DNA of 64,000 nt. Source: Sphingobacteriia bacterium 24-36-13 (GTDB lineage: Bacteria; Bacteroidota; Bacteroidia; Chitinophagales; Chitinophagaceae). The position numbers were made by a program, and so were the translations under genes. Below are positions 7,373-15,860 of the stretch, piece after piece. Under the pieces are notes generated by a model. It was not told where the DNA came from and ran no database searches. It saw only the letters and a program-made list of their open reading frames with translations. The stretch covers positions 62,001-126,000 of the forward strand of contig NCHN01000002.1 of assembly GCA_002281875.1 (NCBI GenBank). Reading direction: 5' to 3'. Numbering within the stretch: position 1 is the first letter of the stretch; each line of letters opens with the position of its first letter.

Positions 7373-7981
7373 TTAGTTGACATCATTTTTAATGTTAGTT
7401 ACAGTATAGCCAGTCTCTTTTTCTACGGCCGCAGCCAGTTGCTGGAGCGATACCTGGCTGCTGTCGAATTTGACCAGTGATTCCCCTTTAGCATAAGAGG
7501 TACTTACCTGCTGCACACCTTTTTGCTGCTGCAAGGCATGGTTTACATGCCCCTCACAGGCTTCGCAGCTCATGCCTTTGATCCGGATCACTGTCTGGCT
7601 GAAATGCCCGGTCGTAGCCGCAGGTTGAGCAGGGTTCTTTGGATAAAAATAATCTGCGTAGTAAGGAAAGGCAGATAATCCGACAGAAAGAAATGCAATT
7701 ATCCATAAAAATTGTTTTGACTGCATTCCTGTTTTCTTATCCGCACAGCCGCATTCATCTTTTCTTGCAGGTCGGTAGGCCCGGTAAAATGCAATTCCCA
7801 AAACTACTACTGTAAGGGTAAGTAAATAGGGCCGCAAAGGTGCTATCCAGCTAAACATGGATACCGCACTGCCCGCTGCACCGAACAGGGCAAGTATCGG
7901 CACAATGCAGCACAACGATGAGGCCAGGGCCAGCAGTAATCCTGATCCCAATAACTTCCTGATTTGTTTAGTGCTGCTCAT
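7373..7981 (-). CDS. merTP: MerT-MerP fusion mercuric uptake protein
   Basis: A 202-residue fusion protein. The N-terminal MerT-like part has three membrane helices, with vicinal C24-C25 in helix 1 (SSLCCIVPIL) and a cytosolic C77-x-C79 pair. The C-terminal part (about 127-202) is a MerP/HMA domain with GMSCEAC (C139, C142). It carries Hg(II) into the cell, normally for reduction by MerA. Its start overlaps the upstream arsR-type stop by one base (TAATG), so the genes are translationally coupled. No merA or merB is present in the window, which leaves the uptake apparently unpaired. Confidence 0.92.
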   Translation of the reverse strand: MSSTKQIRKLLGSGLLLALASSLCCIVPILALFGAAGSAVSMFSWIAPLRPYLLTLTVVVLGIAFYRAYRPARKDECGCADKKTGMQSKQFLWIIAFLSVGLSAFPYYADYFYPKNPAQPAATTGHFSQTVIRIKGMSCEACEGHVNHALQQQKGVQQVSTSYAKGESLVKFDSSQVSLQQLAAAVEKETGYTVTNIKNDVN

Positions 7982-8358
7982 TAGGTTTGCGGGATTAGGT
8001 TTTCCTGGTTAATGATGCTGAAAAAAGGTGTTAGCAGGCTCAGGCTGTCTGATTTTAAGAAATAAAAGATTGTTTGTCCTTCCTTTCTAAATTCTATAAG
8101 GTGCCCATCTTTCATCTTTCTTAAATGTTGGGAGATAGCCGGGACCGTCATGCCCAGTATATCGCTTAGGTCACAGGGACACAATTCCTTTTCCCGGTCC
8201 AGTAGGTAAAGGATCTTTAACCTTACTTCATTTCCAGCTAATGAAAGCAGCGCCGACAATTGAAGAAATGAATCTTTACCACCGTATATTATACTTCTGC
8301 AATCCTGTATTTGCATTTGATTCGCTTTCTCCCGGATGCAGCTATTCAAATTTTCCAT
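7981..8358 (-). CDS. ArsR/SmtB-family repressor of the mer module
   Basis: A 125-residue ArsR-family repressor with winged helix-turn-helix (MTVPAISQHLRKMKDGHLI) and a C60-P-C62-D-L thiol pair in the alpha-3 position, similar to the metal site of arsenite or mercury sensors. ATG at 8358 (MENLNSC) is chosen over a TTG at 8376 because the predicted transcription start falls between them. It leads the merTP and GDCC genes in a coupled operon, in place of the MerR used in proteobacterial mer operons. Confidence 0.88.
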   Translation of the reverse strand: MENLNSCIREKANQMQIQDCRSIIYGGKDSFLQLSALLSLAGNEVRLKILYLLDREKELCPCDLSDILGMTVPAISQHLRKMKDGHLIEFRKEGQTIFYFLKSDSLSLLTPFFSIINQENLIPQT

Positions 8359-8373
8359 ACCATTCGTTTCAAG

Positions 8374-8414
8374 CAAAAATATAGCATTTTAACTATTTAA
8401 GCAAATGCTTAAAT
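8374..8414 (-). promoter_or_regulatory. Promoter and palindromic operator of the arsR-merTP operon
   Basis: Leftward, TTTG (complement of 8402-8405) and TATTTTTG (complement of 8374-8381) are separated by exactly 20 nt, a textbook Bacteroidota promoter. The -33 element sits in a perfect palindrome, ATTTAAGCA (8395-8403), AA, TGCTTAAAT (8406-8414), which is the natural operator for the ArsR-family repressor encoded immediately downstream. The predicted transcription start is about 10 nt before the ATG at 8358. Confidence 0.8.
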
Positions 8415-8445
8415 ATAAAAAATTGGGCGCCTCCTTGGGATCGAG

Positions 8446-8564
8446 CTATGTACTGCAATCTTTTCTTTAATAAAAAGGATTTACGCTGCTATCCCCGGCG
8501 CGAGAGACAACTGCTTTCATAAAATTTTTATTGAAAAAAATTTGTAATCGGACGGTATAACTGA
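8446..8564. repeat. Diverged direct repeat, copy 1
   Basis: This non-coding stretch shares blocks with copy 2 at 8669-8774: CTAT near the start, GGAT followed by CGCTGC(T/A)ATCCC (8484-8495 versus 8707-8718), and a 34-nt block at 8531-8564 that matches 8741-8774 in 28 of 34 positions, both containing ACGGTATAA. The spacing between blocks differs by about 13 nt. It lies in the 487-nt gene-free region between the mer module and the copper locus and has no coding potential that I can see. Confidence 0.55.
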
Positions 8565-8611
8565 CCCTGTTTTACAGCTTCATGAAATACTGAGAGTTTT
8601 AATCACCTCTC

Positions 8612-8644
8612 AAATCCGACATCAAAAGTGTCGGATTTTTTTGT
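8612..8644 (+). terminator. Strong rho-independent terminator
   Basis: A 10-bp stem AAATCCGACA (8612-8621) and TGTCGGATTT (8629-8638) with a 7-nt loop is followed by a run of T. No protein gene ends just upstream on the plus strand, so it may close a short untranslated transcript starting near repeat copy 1, or mark an old gene end. On the minus strand it has no T-run of similar quality. Confidence 0.75.
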
Positions 8645-8668
8645 CAAATTTTTCTTGCTTTTTAAGAC

Positions 8669-8774
8669 AGTACCTGTTCGCTATATCTCCCTTTTGGGGA
8701 GGATGCCGCTGCAATCCCATGCAGTTCGGCGAAATATTTCTTTCAAAAAATTTGGAAACGAACGGTATAATTGA
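8669..8774. repeat. Diverged direct repeat, copy 2
   Basis: Counterpart of the 8446-8564 repeat. The best-matched part is 8741-8774 (AAAAAATTTG followed by ACGGTATAATTGA), and CGCTGCAATCCC lies at 8707-8718. A 70-codon rightward frame (8641-8853, TTG start) crosses it but shows no protein features. It resembles leader DNA repeated in front of accessory genes, with function unknown. Confidence 0.5.
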
Positions 8775-8845
8775 TTTCATTTATAAATTTATTTTGATCG
8801 TAGGGTCATTTAGTGTTCTGGCTTTATTTCCAAATGATGATAGAA

Positions 8846-9373
8846 TTATATAGCACTTCTCTTTTTATATTTAAAATATTCTATCAGTTGAATAATTAAA
8901 ACGGGTAGTATGAGCACTGCTAATAATGCAGTGTATGGAATTTCTCTCTTTTCAATAACTTGGTAAGCTATGGCGTGAATGATTACCAATAAGTAAAACA
9001 CATAATTCCATCTTTGCCAATACTTCCAACGGGGCGCTTTGAACTTTCGCAGCGTCAAATCATTTGATAGCGCCAATAACATAACCAAAATTATTGCTCC
9101 GATTAAACCCGTATAATTGGCAAAGCCAAACAGATCCGAACGAAGTATTAATTCCTTAGCAATCTTATCTTCTTTGAAAAAATACAACAACATGTTTCCC
9201 ATGTGCACTTGCCAGCCAATTGCAACATGAGCCAGGCCAATAATTCCGCCCCATATACCGATATCCCTGCGTAAATCTGTAGAAACAGGGTTGCGCCGCC
9301 TAAGCAGCAAGTTTACCGGACCGGTAACTAATGTTAATCCTAAAAGTAAAAGAGATACATAAGCAGTACTCAT
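8846..9373 (-). CDS. Ferric-reductase-like transmembrane protein
   Basis: A 175-residue membrane protein with about five to six helices. The segment DIGIWGGIIGLAHVAIGWQVHM and the later LVIIHAIAYQVI hold the spaced histidines that ligate heme in ferric-reductase-like (MsrQ/YedZ-type) domains. It would carry electrons across the inner membrane to a partner that is not obvious here. Its ATG overlaps the stop of a 44-residue upstream gene by four bases. It lies at the downstream (left) end of the copper locus, so a role in metal reduction or methionine-sulfoxide repair is possible. Confidence 0.7.
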   Translation of the reverse strand: MSTAYVSLLLLGLTLVTGPVNLLLRRRNPVSTDLRRDIGIWGGIIGLAHVAIGWQVHMGNMLLYFFKEDKIAKELILRSDLFGFANYTGLIGAIILVMLLALSNDLTLRKFKAPRWKYWQRWNYVFYLLVIIHAIAYQVIEKREIPYTALLAVLILPVLIIQLIEYFKYKKRSAI

Positions 9374-9504
9374 ACTCCATTTGAATTTGGCATTGGAGAT
9401 TCCAGCGTAAAATAAATGATGAAAAGTGAAACACTGCTCGTCAAACCTAAAATGATATGTTGCGCTAATCTCCGCTTAAAACGTGACATTGGTTTTGATT
9501 TCAT
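9370..9504 (-). CDS. Small membrane protein (44 aa) coupled to the ferric-reductase-like gene
   Basis: A short frame beginning with ATG at 9504 (MKSKPMSRFKRRLAQ) encodes 44 residues with a basic N-terminus and one hydrophobic helix (HIILGLTSSVSLFIIYF). Its TGA overlaps the next gene's ATG (ATGA at 9373-9370), a strong sign of translational coupling. No homologue is recognized. It may be an accessory subunit of the reductase-like membrane protein. Confidence 0.6.
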   Translation of the reverse strand: MKSKPMSRFKRRLAQHIILGLTSSVSLFIIYFTLESPMPNSNGV

Positions 9505-9560
9505 TCTATCTGAAATTACTAATTCTCGTATGGGGTATCATGTTACTCGGCAATCCATTA

Positions 9561-10055
9561 TTATTTTTGGAATTCTTTCAATTTGGCTTTCATGATTTTT
9601 ATTTCTTCCCGCTGACTTGTTATAATTTCTTCCTGTAATTTTTTTATTTCCGGATCTTGTGACTTCGATTGTTCGCTCATCAGGATGGCTGCTGCATGGT
9701 GCGGGATCATTCCTTTCAAAAATTGTTTATCAGAAACCGCTGTCTGAAACTGGATCAGTAAAAAAAATGCTATTAATGCTACAGAACTTAAAGAAATAAG
9801 AACCGCATTCAGTCTTTTGTTCATATACATTTTACCCATTAAAACCAGTTCAATAATTATCATAGGCATGGTCATCAAAGAGGCCATGTAAAACTGGTTA
9901 ATATTCGGATACACATTTTCCAGGCGATTTACCATGGCATACATGAGAATATACATTGAAATAAAAGACAGCACCAGCATGATCAATAACTTTCTGTATG
10001 GATGGCTACCATGTCCCATTGTTCCGTTTATGTTTTTGTGATTTTCGTTTTTCAT
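9561..10055 (-). CDS. DUF305-family membrane protein
   Basis: A 164-residue protein with three to four N-terminal membrane helices (about 22-110) and a C-terminal DUF305-type segment: FLKGMIPHHAAAILMSEQ and a helical tail rich in Lys and Glu. The MIPHHxxAxxM motif is typical of DUF305 proteins, a ferritin-like helical fold common in copper-resistance regions. It lies 57 nt downstream of the copper ATPase gene and reads the same way, so it is probably part of that operon. The biochemical role is not established. Confidence 0.8.
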   Translation of the reverse strand: MKNENHKNINGTMGHGSHPYRKLLIMLVLSFISMYILMYAMVNRLENVYPNINQFYMASLMTMPMIIIELVLMGKMYMNKRLNAVLISLSSVALIAFFLLIQFQTAVSDKQFLKGMIPHHAAAILMSEQSKSQDPEIKKLQEEIITSQREEIKIMKAKLKEFQK

Positions 10056-10112
10056 GGTCTAATTTTTTTATTTTCATTTAACTTGTCCTTAGTACCTAAA
10101 CATTATATTTAT

Positions 10113-12662
10113 TTAATCCAGCTTTGTGCTCCTCAGCCTTAATGAATTCAGGATAACGGATACCGAGCTAAAACTCATGGCCAGTGCCGCGATCATTGGC
10201 GAAAGTAGGATGCCAAAAAACGGATATAAAACCCCGGCTGCAATAGGAATTCCCAGAACATTATAACCCAGAGCGAAAAACAGGTTCTCTTTAATGTTCC
10301 GCATCACTTTGTGGCTCAATTGCCGTGCTTTTGCAATTCCATTAAGATCGCCTTTTACCAGCGTAATTGCCGCACTTTCAATAGCGACATCGGTTCCCGT
10401 ACCCATTGCAATACCAATATCCGCCTGTGACAACGCAGGGGCATCATTGATGCCATCGCCCGCCATTGCTACTTTCTTTCCTTCTGCCTGCAAATGTTTT
10501 ATCTCGTTCAGTTTATCTTCCGGTAGCATCCCAGCTTTGAAACCATCCAGATTTAAGGTTTCGCTTACTGCTCTTGCCGTATCTTCATTATCTCCGGTAA
10601 ACATCATTACCTCCAAGCCTTCTTCCTGAAGTTTTTTGATAGCGATAGCACTCGATGGCTTAATCTTATCAGAAATAACCACAAACCCAACGGCTTTACT
10701 TCCGACAGCTAAATAAGAAACCGTTTTTCCTTGTCTTTGCTCCGCTTTGATCTGTTCATGCAATTCAGAGGAAACTTCCGCTTCCACTTGTTCCATCAGT
10801 TTCTTGTTGCCCAAAGCCAGTTTCTTGCCTTCCAGCATCCCGATAACCCCTTTCCCGGTAATGGCTTCAAAATTTGAAATAGGCTGAACGTTTATATTTT
10901 TTTCTTGTCCATATCGAAGCGTTGCCTGTGCCAAAGGATGTTCACTGCTGCTGTTCAATGATATGATCCTTTGAAGGATATCATTTTCGTTTAGACCGGG
11001 ATTTGTGCTGATAACCTTTTCAACGGATGGCTTTCCTTCGGTAACCGTTCCCGTTTTATCAATGATTACGATATCAATGACATTCATTTTTTCCAAAGAT
11101 TCGGCATTTTTGATGAGCACACCGGATTTTGCGCCTTTTCCAACACCAACCATCACAGACATCGGGGTGGCAAGGCCAAGCGCACATGGGCAGGCAATGA
11201 TCAGCACTGCTATCGCATTTACAAATGCATACACGTAGGAAGGTTCAGGACCGTAAATCGCCCAGACAATAAAGGTGGCTATCGCTATCAGAACTACAAT
11301 AGGCACAAAGTAGCCGGAAATTTTATCGGCCAGCTTTTGAATGGGCGCTTTTGAACGGCTTGCAGAATTGACCATTTCAATAATCTGAGAAAGCAAGGTT
11401 TCCGAACCTACCTTTTCGGCAAGCATTGTGAAAGTTTTATTTCCGTTTATGGTACCAGAACTTACTTTGTCTCCTGGCTTTTTATCAACAGGGATTGGCT
11501 CACCGGAAATCATAGACTCATCAATCGTTACTTCTCCTATTTTAATACTTCCATCGACAGGTACTTTTTCACCTGGCTTCACACGCAGGAGATCTCCTTT
11601 TTGAATGTCATCGATGGCAACAAGCAATTCCTTTTCCCCTACGATCTTCGTAGCCTTATTGGGTGCCAGCTTAAGCAGTTCTTTAATGGCACTGTTCGTT
11701 TTTCCATGTGCTCTTGCCTCTAAGAGCTGTCCGAGCAAAACCAGTGTCAGGATAACAGTAGCTGCTTCAAAATACACGTAAACGGTTCCCATATGCGTTT
11801 TAAATTGGTCTGGAAAAACATTGGGAAACAATAAGGCAACAACACTGAACAACCAAGCCACACCAGCCCCGATGCCGATAAGCGTAAACATATTCAGCTT
11901 CCATGTAGCGATAGAGCGCCATGCCCGCTCAAAAAACATCCAGGTCGCATAAAATACCACAGGAATTGACAAAGCAAATTGCACCCAGTTCCAATATTGC
12001 AGATCCATGATTTTAAACAATGGATTATTCGGGATCATCTCCGACATGGAGATGATGAAAATGGGAATTGTAAAAACAGTGGCTATTTTAAATTTGCGTA
12101 AGAGCTTGCTATAAGTTTGATCCTCTTCCTCCGCATCAGCATCCATTGGCACCAGATCCATTCCACATATTGGGCAGGAACCCGGTTCATCCCGGATAAT
12201 CTCGGGATGCATTGGACAAGTATATTTTGTGGCTTTTTTTACTGATGGCTGTTGGACAAGGTCCATTCCACAAACCGGGCAGTTTCCCGGCTTATCGTAG
12301 GTTTTGTCACCTTCACAGTGCATTGGACAATAATATTTACCTCCACTGTTTGTAGTTAGAGGTTTCGAGACCATTGTTCCGTGATGAGGATCAGGATTTT
12401 GATGGGTTTCATGTGACTTCACATCATGATGGTTAGACGCATCTGAATGATGTTGATTTGACATCACAATTGTATAATTTCCCGTAGCGGATAATGCTTC
12501 CTGCAGCTTTTCGGTTGAAACATGCTTTTGCATGTTAATAGTAGCCTGTGGCGGCTCTAATGTAACTACCGCAGAAATTCCCTCTATGGCATTCAGTGCT
12601 TTTTCAACTTTTGTGCGGCATCCGTCGCAACTCATTCCGGTTATTTTATAGGTATGTTTCAT
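10113..12662 (-). CDS. copA: Cu(I)-exporting P1B-type ATPase
   Basis: An 849-residue copper pump. In order: an HMA domain with C12-x-x-C15, a His-rich linker (70-100), two heavy-metal-binding CPMH...CPxCGMDL modules (about 110-137 and 148-172), eight membrane helices, the actuator SGEP at 386-389, the metal site CPC at 491-493, the phosphorylation motif DKTGT at 535-539, and the hinge GDGINDAPAL. The CPC motif and the MAMSFSSVSVILNSLRL end identify a Cu(I) exporter. It moves cytosolic copper to the periplasm, where the adjacent multicopper oxidase can oxidize it. Confidence 0.96.
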   Translation of the reverse strand: MKHTYKITGMSCDGCRTKVEKALNAIEGISAVVTLEPPQATINMQKHVSTEKLQEALSATGNYTIVMSNQHHSDASNHHDVKSHETHQNPDPHHGTMVSKPLTTNSGGKYYCPMHCEGDKTYDKPGNCPVCGMDLVQQPSVKKATKYTCPMHPEIIRDEPGSCPICGMDLVPMDADAEEEDQTYSKLLRKFKIATVFTIPIFIISMSEMIPNNPLFKIMDLQYWNWVQFALSIPVVFYATWMFFERAWRSIATWKLNMFTLIGIGAGVAWLFSVVALLFPNVFPDQFKTHMGTVYVYFEAATVILTLVLLGQLLEARAHGKTNSAIKELLKLAPNKATKIVGEKELLVAIDDIQKGDLLRVKPGEKVPVDGSIKIGEVTIDESMISGEPIPVDKKPGDKVSSGTINGNKTFTMLAEKVGSETLLSQIIEMVNSASRSKAPIQKLADKISGYFVPIVVLIAIATFIVWAIYGPEPSYVYAFVNAIAVLIIACPCALGLATPMSVMVGVGKGAKSGVLIKNAESLEKMNVIDIVIIDKTGTVTEGKPSVEKVISTNPGLNENDILQRIISLNSSSEHPLAQATLRYGQEKNINVQPISNFEAITGKGVIGMLEGKKLALGNKKLMEQVEAEVSSELHEQIKAEQRQGKTVSYLAVGSKAVGFVVISDKIKPSSAIAIKKLQEEGLEVMMFTGDNEDTARAVSETLNLDGFKAGMLPEDKLNEIKHLQAEGKKVAMAGDGINDAPALSQADIGIAMGTGTDVAIESAAITLVKGDLNGIAKARQLSHKVMRNIKENLFFALGYNVLGIPIAAGVLYPFFGILLSPMIAALAMSFSSVSVILNSLRLRSTKLD

Positions 12663-12673
12663 GATGCTATCAA

Positions 12674-13033
12674 TTAATAAGTTAACGTAATCCCTCCTCC
12701 ATAACCCATATCACTGTCGTAATGTGTGGATAATGAGAAGTATTTGGTAACAATATATCGGAAGCCAGCCATGTATTCCTTATCGGTATTAGCCATAAAG
12801 TTCATTCTTAACCTGCTGGTTAGGGGAACATCTTCACGCATCAACTGAAAACGCAGCTTTCCCTTACTGTCCAGCCGTGCTTCAGCAGTGACCAGCATCG
12901 GAAGGATATATTGAACCCCTATCACAGCAGCTTTCCGGTTCTTTTGGTTGCTGACTTGCCCGAACAGATTGTTTTCTCTCTCATTGTTCATACTGTTGTA
13001 GTGATAATCAAATCCAATGAAGGAAACAGCCAT
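12674..13033 (-). pseudogene. CopB-like barrel tail separated from the multicopper oxidase by a frameshift
   Basis: This leftward frame (119 residues) continues the protein encoded upstream: the junction residues FIGFDYHYN follow naturally after GRYIGRMQWLFP of the oxidase. It contains alternating hydrophobic strands typical of a CopB-like outer-membrane barrel (VIGVQYILPMLVTAEARLD, LRMNFMANTDKEYMAGFRY) and ends in ITLTY, a terminal aromatic as in outer-membrane proteins. One missing base near 13019-13022 would restore a single protein of about 904 residues. Whether the break is real, a sequencing error or programmed cannot be decided from one sequence. Confidence 0.75.
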
Positions 13034-15387
13034 TGCATTCTGCCGATATACCGCCCGAAATAGGTTTCACTTTCATTGCCGTGATGTGCCTTTAAGCCAA
13101 GTCGCCATTCTGTTGAAAAGCGGTAGCGGGTATTAGCCAGCATAAATTCACCATCACTTCCGTTGCTTTCCAGTCCTATGGTCGCCATTGGATGAAATGC
13201 CCTGTCATCGGAATTTAACCCACGCTTAGCTACTTTGGGGTCCTTAATATCGGTTTTGTCAACCAGCGTATCCTGGTAGCTGAAAACCCTGCCCATTCCG
13301 CTCATCATGTGATATAGAATATGACAGTGGAAAAACCAGTCCCCGCCGGGTTCGGATGCAGCAAATTCGATGGTATCCCGTTCCATAGGCATAATGTCCA
13401 GCACATTTTTCATCGGGGCATTTTCGCCTTGTTCGTTCAGCACCCTGAAATCATGGCCATGAAGGTGCATAGGATGCCGCATCATGCTGTTATTGAACAT
13501 GATGATCCGTACATTTTCCCCTTTTTTGATCAGGATCTTGTCACTTTCAGAAACGGTTTTATTGTCCAATGACCATACATAACGGTTCATGTTGCCGGTA
13601 AGCTCGAACTTCAATTCCTTCCACGGCCCTTTAGGCAATGTTGTTTTCTTGGGATCACGGAGCATGTTGTAATTGAGGGTTACGATATCGGAGCTGGAGT
13701 TCTCCATCTCTGCCATGTTGTGCATGCCGCCATTCATCTGCATTTGATCTGCTTTTGCAGTATCAGCCGGATTTTCCGGGCCGGTTATTTCCGGGTACAT
13801 TACCGTATTCATATCCATAACCTGGTTCTGCATTTTCATACCTTCCATTTCGATCATGTTGCCTTGCATGTCCATCATGTCATTCATCATTTTCATTCCG
13901 GCAAAATATTTCAGTTTTGGCAACTTCTTAGCAGGTACTTTTTCTCCTTTTCCCAGCCACAGCGAAGCCGATTTAGTACGGTCTTCAGGTGTTACCAAAA
14001 ATTCGTAACTCTTATTATCAGGAATAGTCACCACTACATCGTATGTTTCAGATACAGCTATAATTAACCTGTCCACCTCTACAGGTTCAACATCATTACC
14101 GTCCGTAGCTACTACCGTTATTTTACCGCCAGAATAGGTAAGCCAGAAATAATCAGATGCACCGCCATTAGCTATACGTAATCGTACTTTGTCACCAGCC
14201 TTAAATTGTGGTTGCTCATTTTGGTTTTTTCCATTGATTAAAAATGCATCATAATACACATCGCTAACGTCCATTGCATTCATACGCTTCCATTCATTGT
14301 TAACTTTGGTTTTGAAATGACCTGTTCGGATTGCTTCGGCATAGCTTTGGGTAGTGCCTTTTTGTATGGCGAACCAATCAGTAGCGTTCTTTAGGCTGCG
14401 GTGAACTTCTTCGGGTTTCATATCCGTCCATTCACTTAATACTACCGGAATGGTAGGAATATCCCATTCTTTTCTTTTATTCATGATGAATGCACCGTAC
14501 ATACCGATCTGCTCCTGCAATTTACTATGGCTATGATACCAATGGGTGCCATGTTGGACAATCGGAAATTTATAGAGGTAAGTTTCCCCCGGTTTAATCG
14601 GCATTTGAGTTAAAAAGGGAACTCCATCCATCCGGTTGGGTAAAAATAATCCATGCCAATGCAGCGATGTTACTTCATCAAGATTATTATGCACATAAAT
14701 CAATGCCGTGTCGCCTTCTGTAAAAGTCAACGTAGGCATAGGGATTTGGCCGTTTACCGCAATAGCTCTTTTTGATTTTTTGCCATATGTTACCGTGGTA
14801 TCGGCTATGTATAAATCGTAACGCACTGTACGGGGAGGTGTACTGCTGGTAATGGTTTTTATGGGCCCTAAATTTGCCTTTGCCTGTTTGATATTTTCCA
14901 TATTAGGATTGTCATCTCCCATCTGCATTCCGGTCATGTCTTCCATATTGCCCGTCTTTTTAGCGTCCTCTTTCATTGGCATATCCATTCCATCATGCTT
15001 AGTAGGAGCTGTCTTGGGAGTTTCTTTTACCAGTTTCATTCCGCATTTAGGGCAATTGCCGGGTTTAGAAGCATGTATTTCAGGGTGCATTACACAGGTG
15101 TATGTTGCGGACTGCGCCTTTGCTGGCACCTTAGCAGGCATCTTCATTTTTGCCTCTTTTTGAGATACTGCTTTAGGGGCTGTAGCTTTAGGGTTTTCCT
15201 TAACCAGTTTCATTCCGCATTTAGGACAATTACCCGGCTTTGATGCATGAATTTCAGGATGCATTGGGCAGGTGTAGGTAACGGGCTGTTCTTTTTGCCC
15301 TGTAGGTGTGTTATGCCCTTGATGCTGAGCGAATGCTAATTGACCGAAACAAAGTATAAACACCACTATTAATATTCTCTTCATCAT
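12988..15387 (-). CDS. Periplasmic multicopper oxidase with metal-binding N-terminal repeats
   Basis: A 799-residue secreted copper oxidase (PcoA/CopA type). It has a signal peptide (about 1-20), two CPMH/CVMHPEIHASKPGNCPKCGMKL metal-binding repeats (about 40-62 and 98-120), three cupredoxin domains with copper ligands HWHG (243-246), HWYHSH (282-287), HPMHLHGH (638-645) and HCHILYHMMSGM (687-698), and a Met-rich loop (498-560) that would bind Cu(I). The last 60 residues begin a CopB-like barrel that goes out of frame after about residue 789. It oxidizes Cu(I) in the periplasm; the oxidase core is complete, but the C-terminal barrel is cut. Confidence 0.92.
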   Translation of the reverse strand: MMKRILIVVFILCFGQLAFAQHQGHNTPTGQKEQPVTYTCPMHPEIHASKPGNCPKCGMKLVKENPKATAPKAVSQKEAKMKMPAKVPAKAQSATYTCVMHPEIHASKPGNCPKCGMKLVKETPKTAPTKHDGMDMPMKEDAKKTGNMEDMTGMQMGDDNPNMENIKQAKANLGPIKTITSSTPPRTVRYDLYIADTTVTYGKKSKRAIAVNGQIPMPTLTFTEGDTALIYVHNNLDEVTSLHWHGLFLPNRMDGVPFLTQMPIKPGETYLYKFPIVQHGTHWYHSHSKLQEQIGMYGAFIMNKRKEWDIPTIPVVLSEWTDMKPEEVHRSLKNATDWFAIQKGTTQSYAEAIRTGHFKTKVNNEWKRMNAMDVSDVYYDAFLINGKNQNEQPQFKAGDKVRLRIANGGASDYFWLTYSGGKITVVATDGNDVEPVEVDRLIIAVSETYDVVVTIPDNKSYEFLVTPEDRTKSASLWLGKGEKVPAKKLPKLKYFAGMKMMNDMMDMQGNMIEMEGMKMQNQVMDMNTVMYPEITGPENPADTAKADQMQMNGGMHNMAEMENSSSDIVTLNYNMLRDPKKTTLPKGPWKELKFELTGNMNRYVWSLDNKTVSESDKILIKKGENVRIIMFNNSMMRHPMHLHGHDFRVLNEQGENAPMKNVLDIMPMERDTIEFAASEPGGDWFFHCHILYHMMSGMGRVFSYQDTLVDKTDIKDPKVAKRGLNSDDRAFHPMATIGLESNGSDGEFMLANTRYRFSTEWRLGLKAHHGNESETYFGRYIGRMQWLFPSLDLIITTTV

Positions 15388-15852
15388 TTAATTTTTTAGT
15401 AAAAGACTGTCTCTCGTTTTTTTAACCCAATTCAGTAAAAGGGTTTTATCTTCTTTTGAAAGTTTCGCGTTTTTATGGATTAAGGTATAAGAAGGCAAAG
15501 GCATTGTTCCATCTTCTATGCTGCTGGCGATGGATTTTAATTTGCTTTGCCGCCTTCGTTTGGAATAATTCCCAAATTCATCGAAATTCAATTCTGCCTT
15601 CCCCTTTTTTATATGCGAGGCCAGCCACCAGCCACCCGGTTGGACGTTTACATACCAAGGGTAATTGGTGTTATTGCTGTGGCAATCATAACATGAAGTT
15701 TTTAAAACCGCTTCTACGTTCTCCGGCACCATGTAGAGCCTTGTTATGTCCGCATCCAAAACCTGTCGGTTTTGATTTCGGGCAGGTTGTACAAACTGAA
15801 TGGCAATGATTATAACCGACAAGACTAACAATCCTATTTTAATCCGGCTCAT
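15388..15852 (-). CDS. Heme-binding-domain protein (c-type, CYDCHS)
   Basis: A 154-residue exported or membrane-anchored protein: an N-terminal hydrophobic segment (about 5-20), then a single heme c site C-Y-D-C-H-S at about residues 54-59, followed by NNTNYPWYVNVQP and an MPLPSYTLIHKNAKLS segment, matching the haem-binding domain family (PF14376 type). It ends exactly where the multicopper oxidase begins (15388/15387), so both are in one operon. It may accept electrons from copper oxidation, which is an inference from position. Confidence 0.85.
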   Translation of the reverse strand: MSRIKIGLLVLSVIIIAIQFVQPARNQNRQVLDADITRLYMVPENVEAVLKTSCYDCHSNNTNYPWYVNVQPGGWWLASHIKKGKAELNFDEFGNYSKRRRQSKLKSIASSIEDGTMPLPSYTLIHKNAKLSKEDKTLLLNWVKKTRDSLLLKN

Positions 15853-15860
15853 TGTGGTTA

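Noticed and set aside
8641-8853. Rightward 70-aa frame after the terminator
   Set aside because: It needs a TTG start, crosses repeat copy 2 and has no protein-like features.
13720-14067. Rightward His-rich 115-aa frame
   Set aside because: Antisense to the Met-rich loop of the multicopper oxidase; the His richness comes from complementing Met codons.
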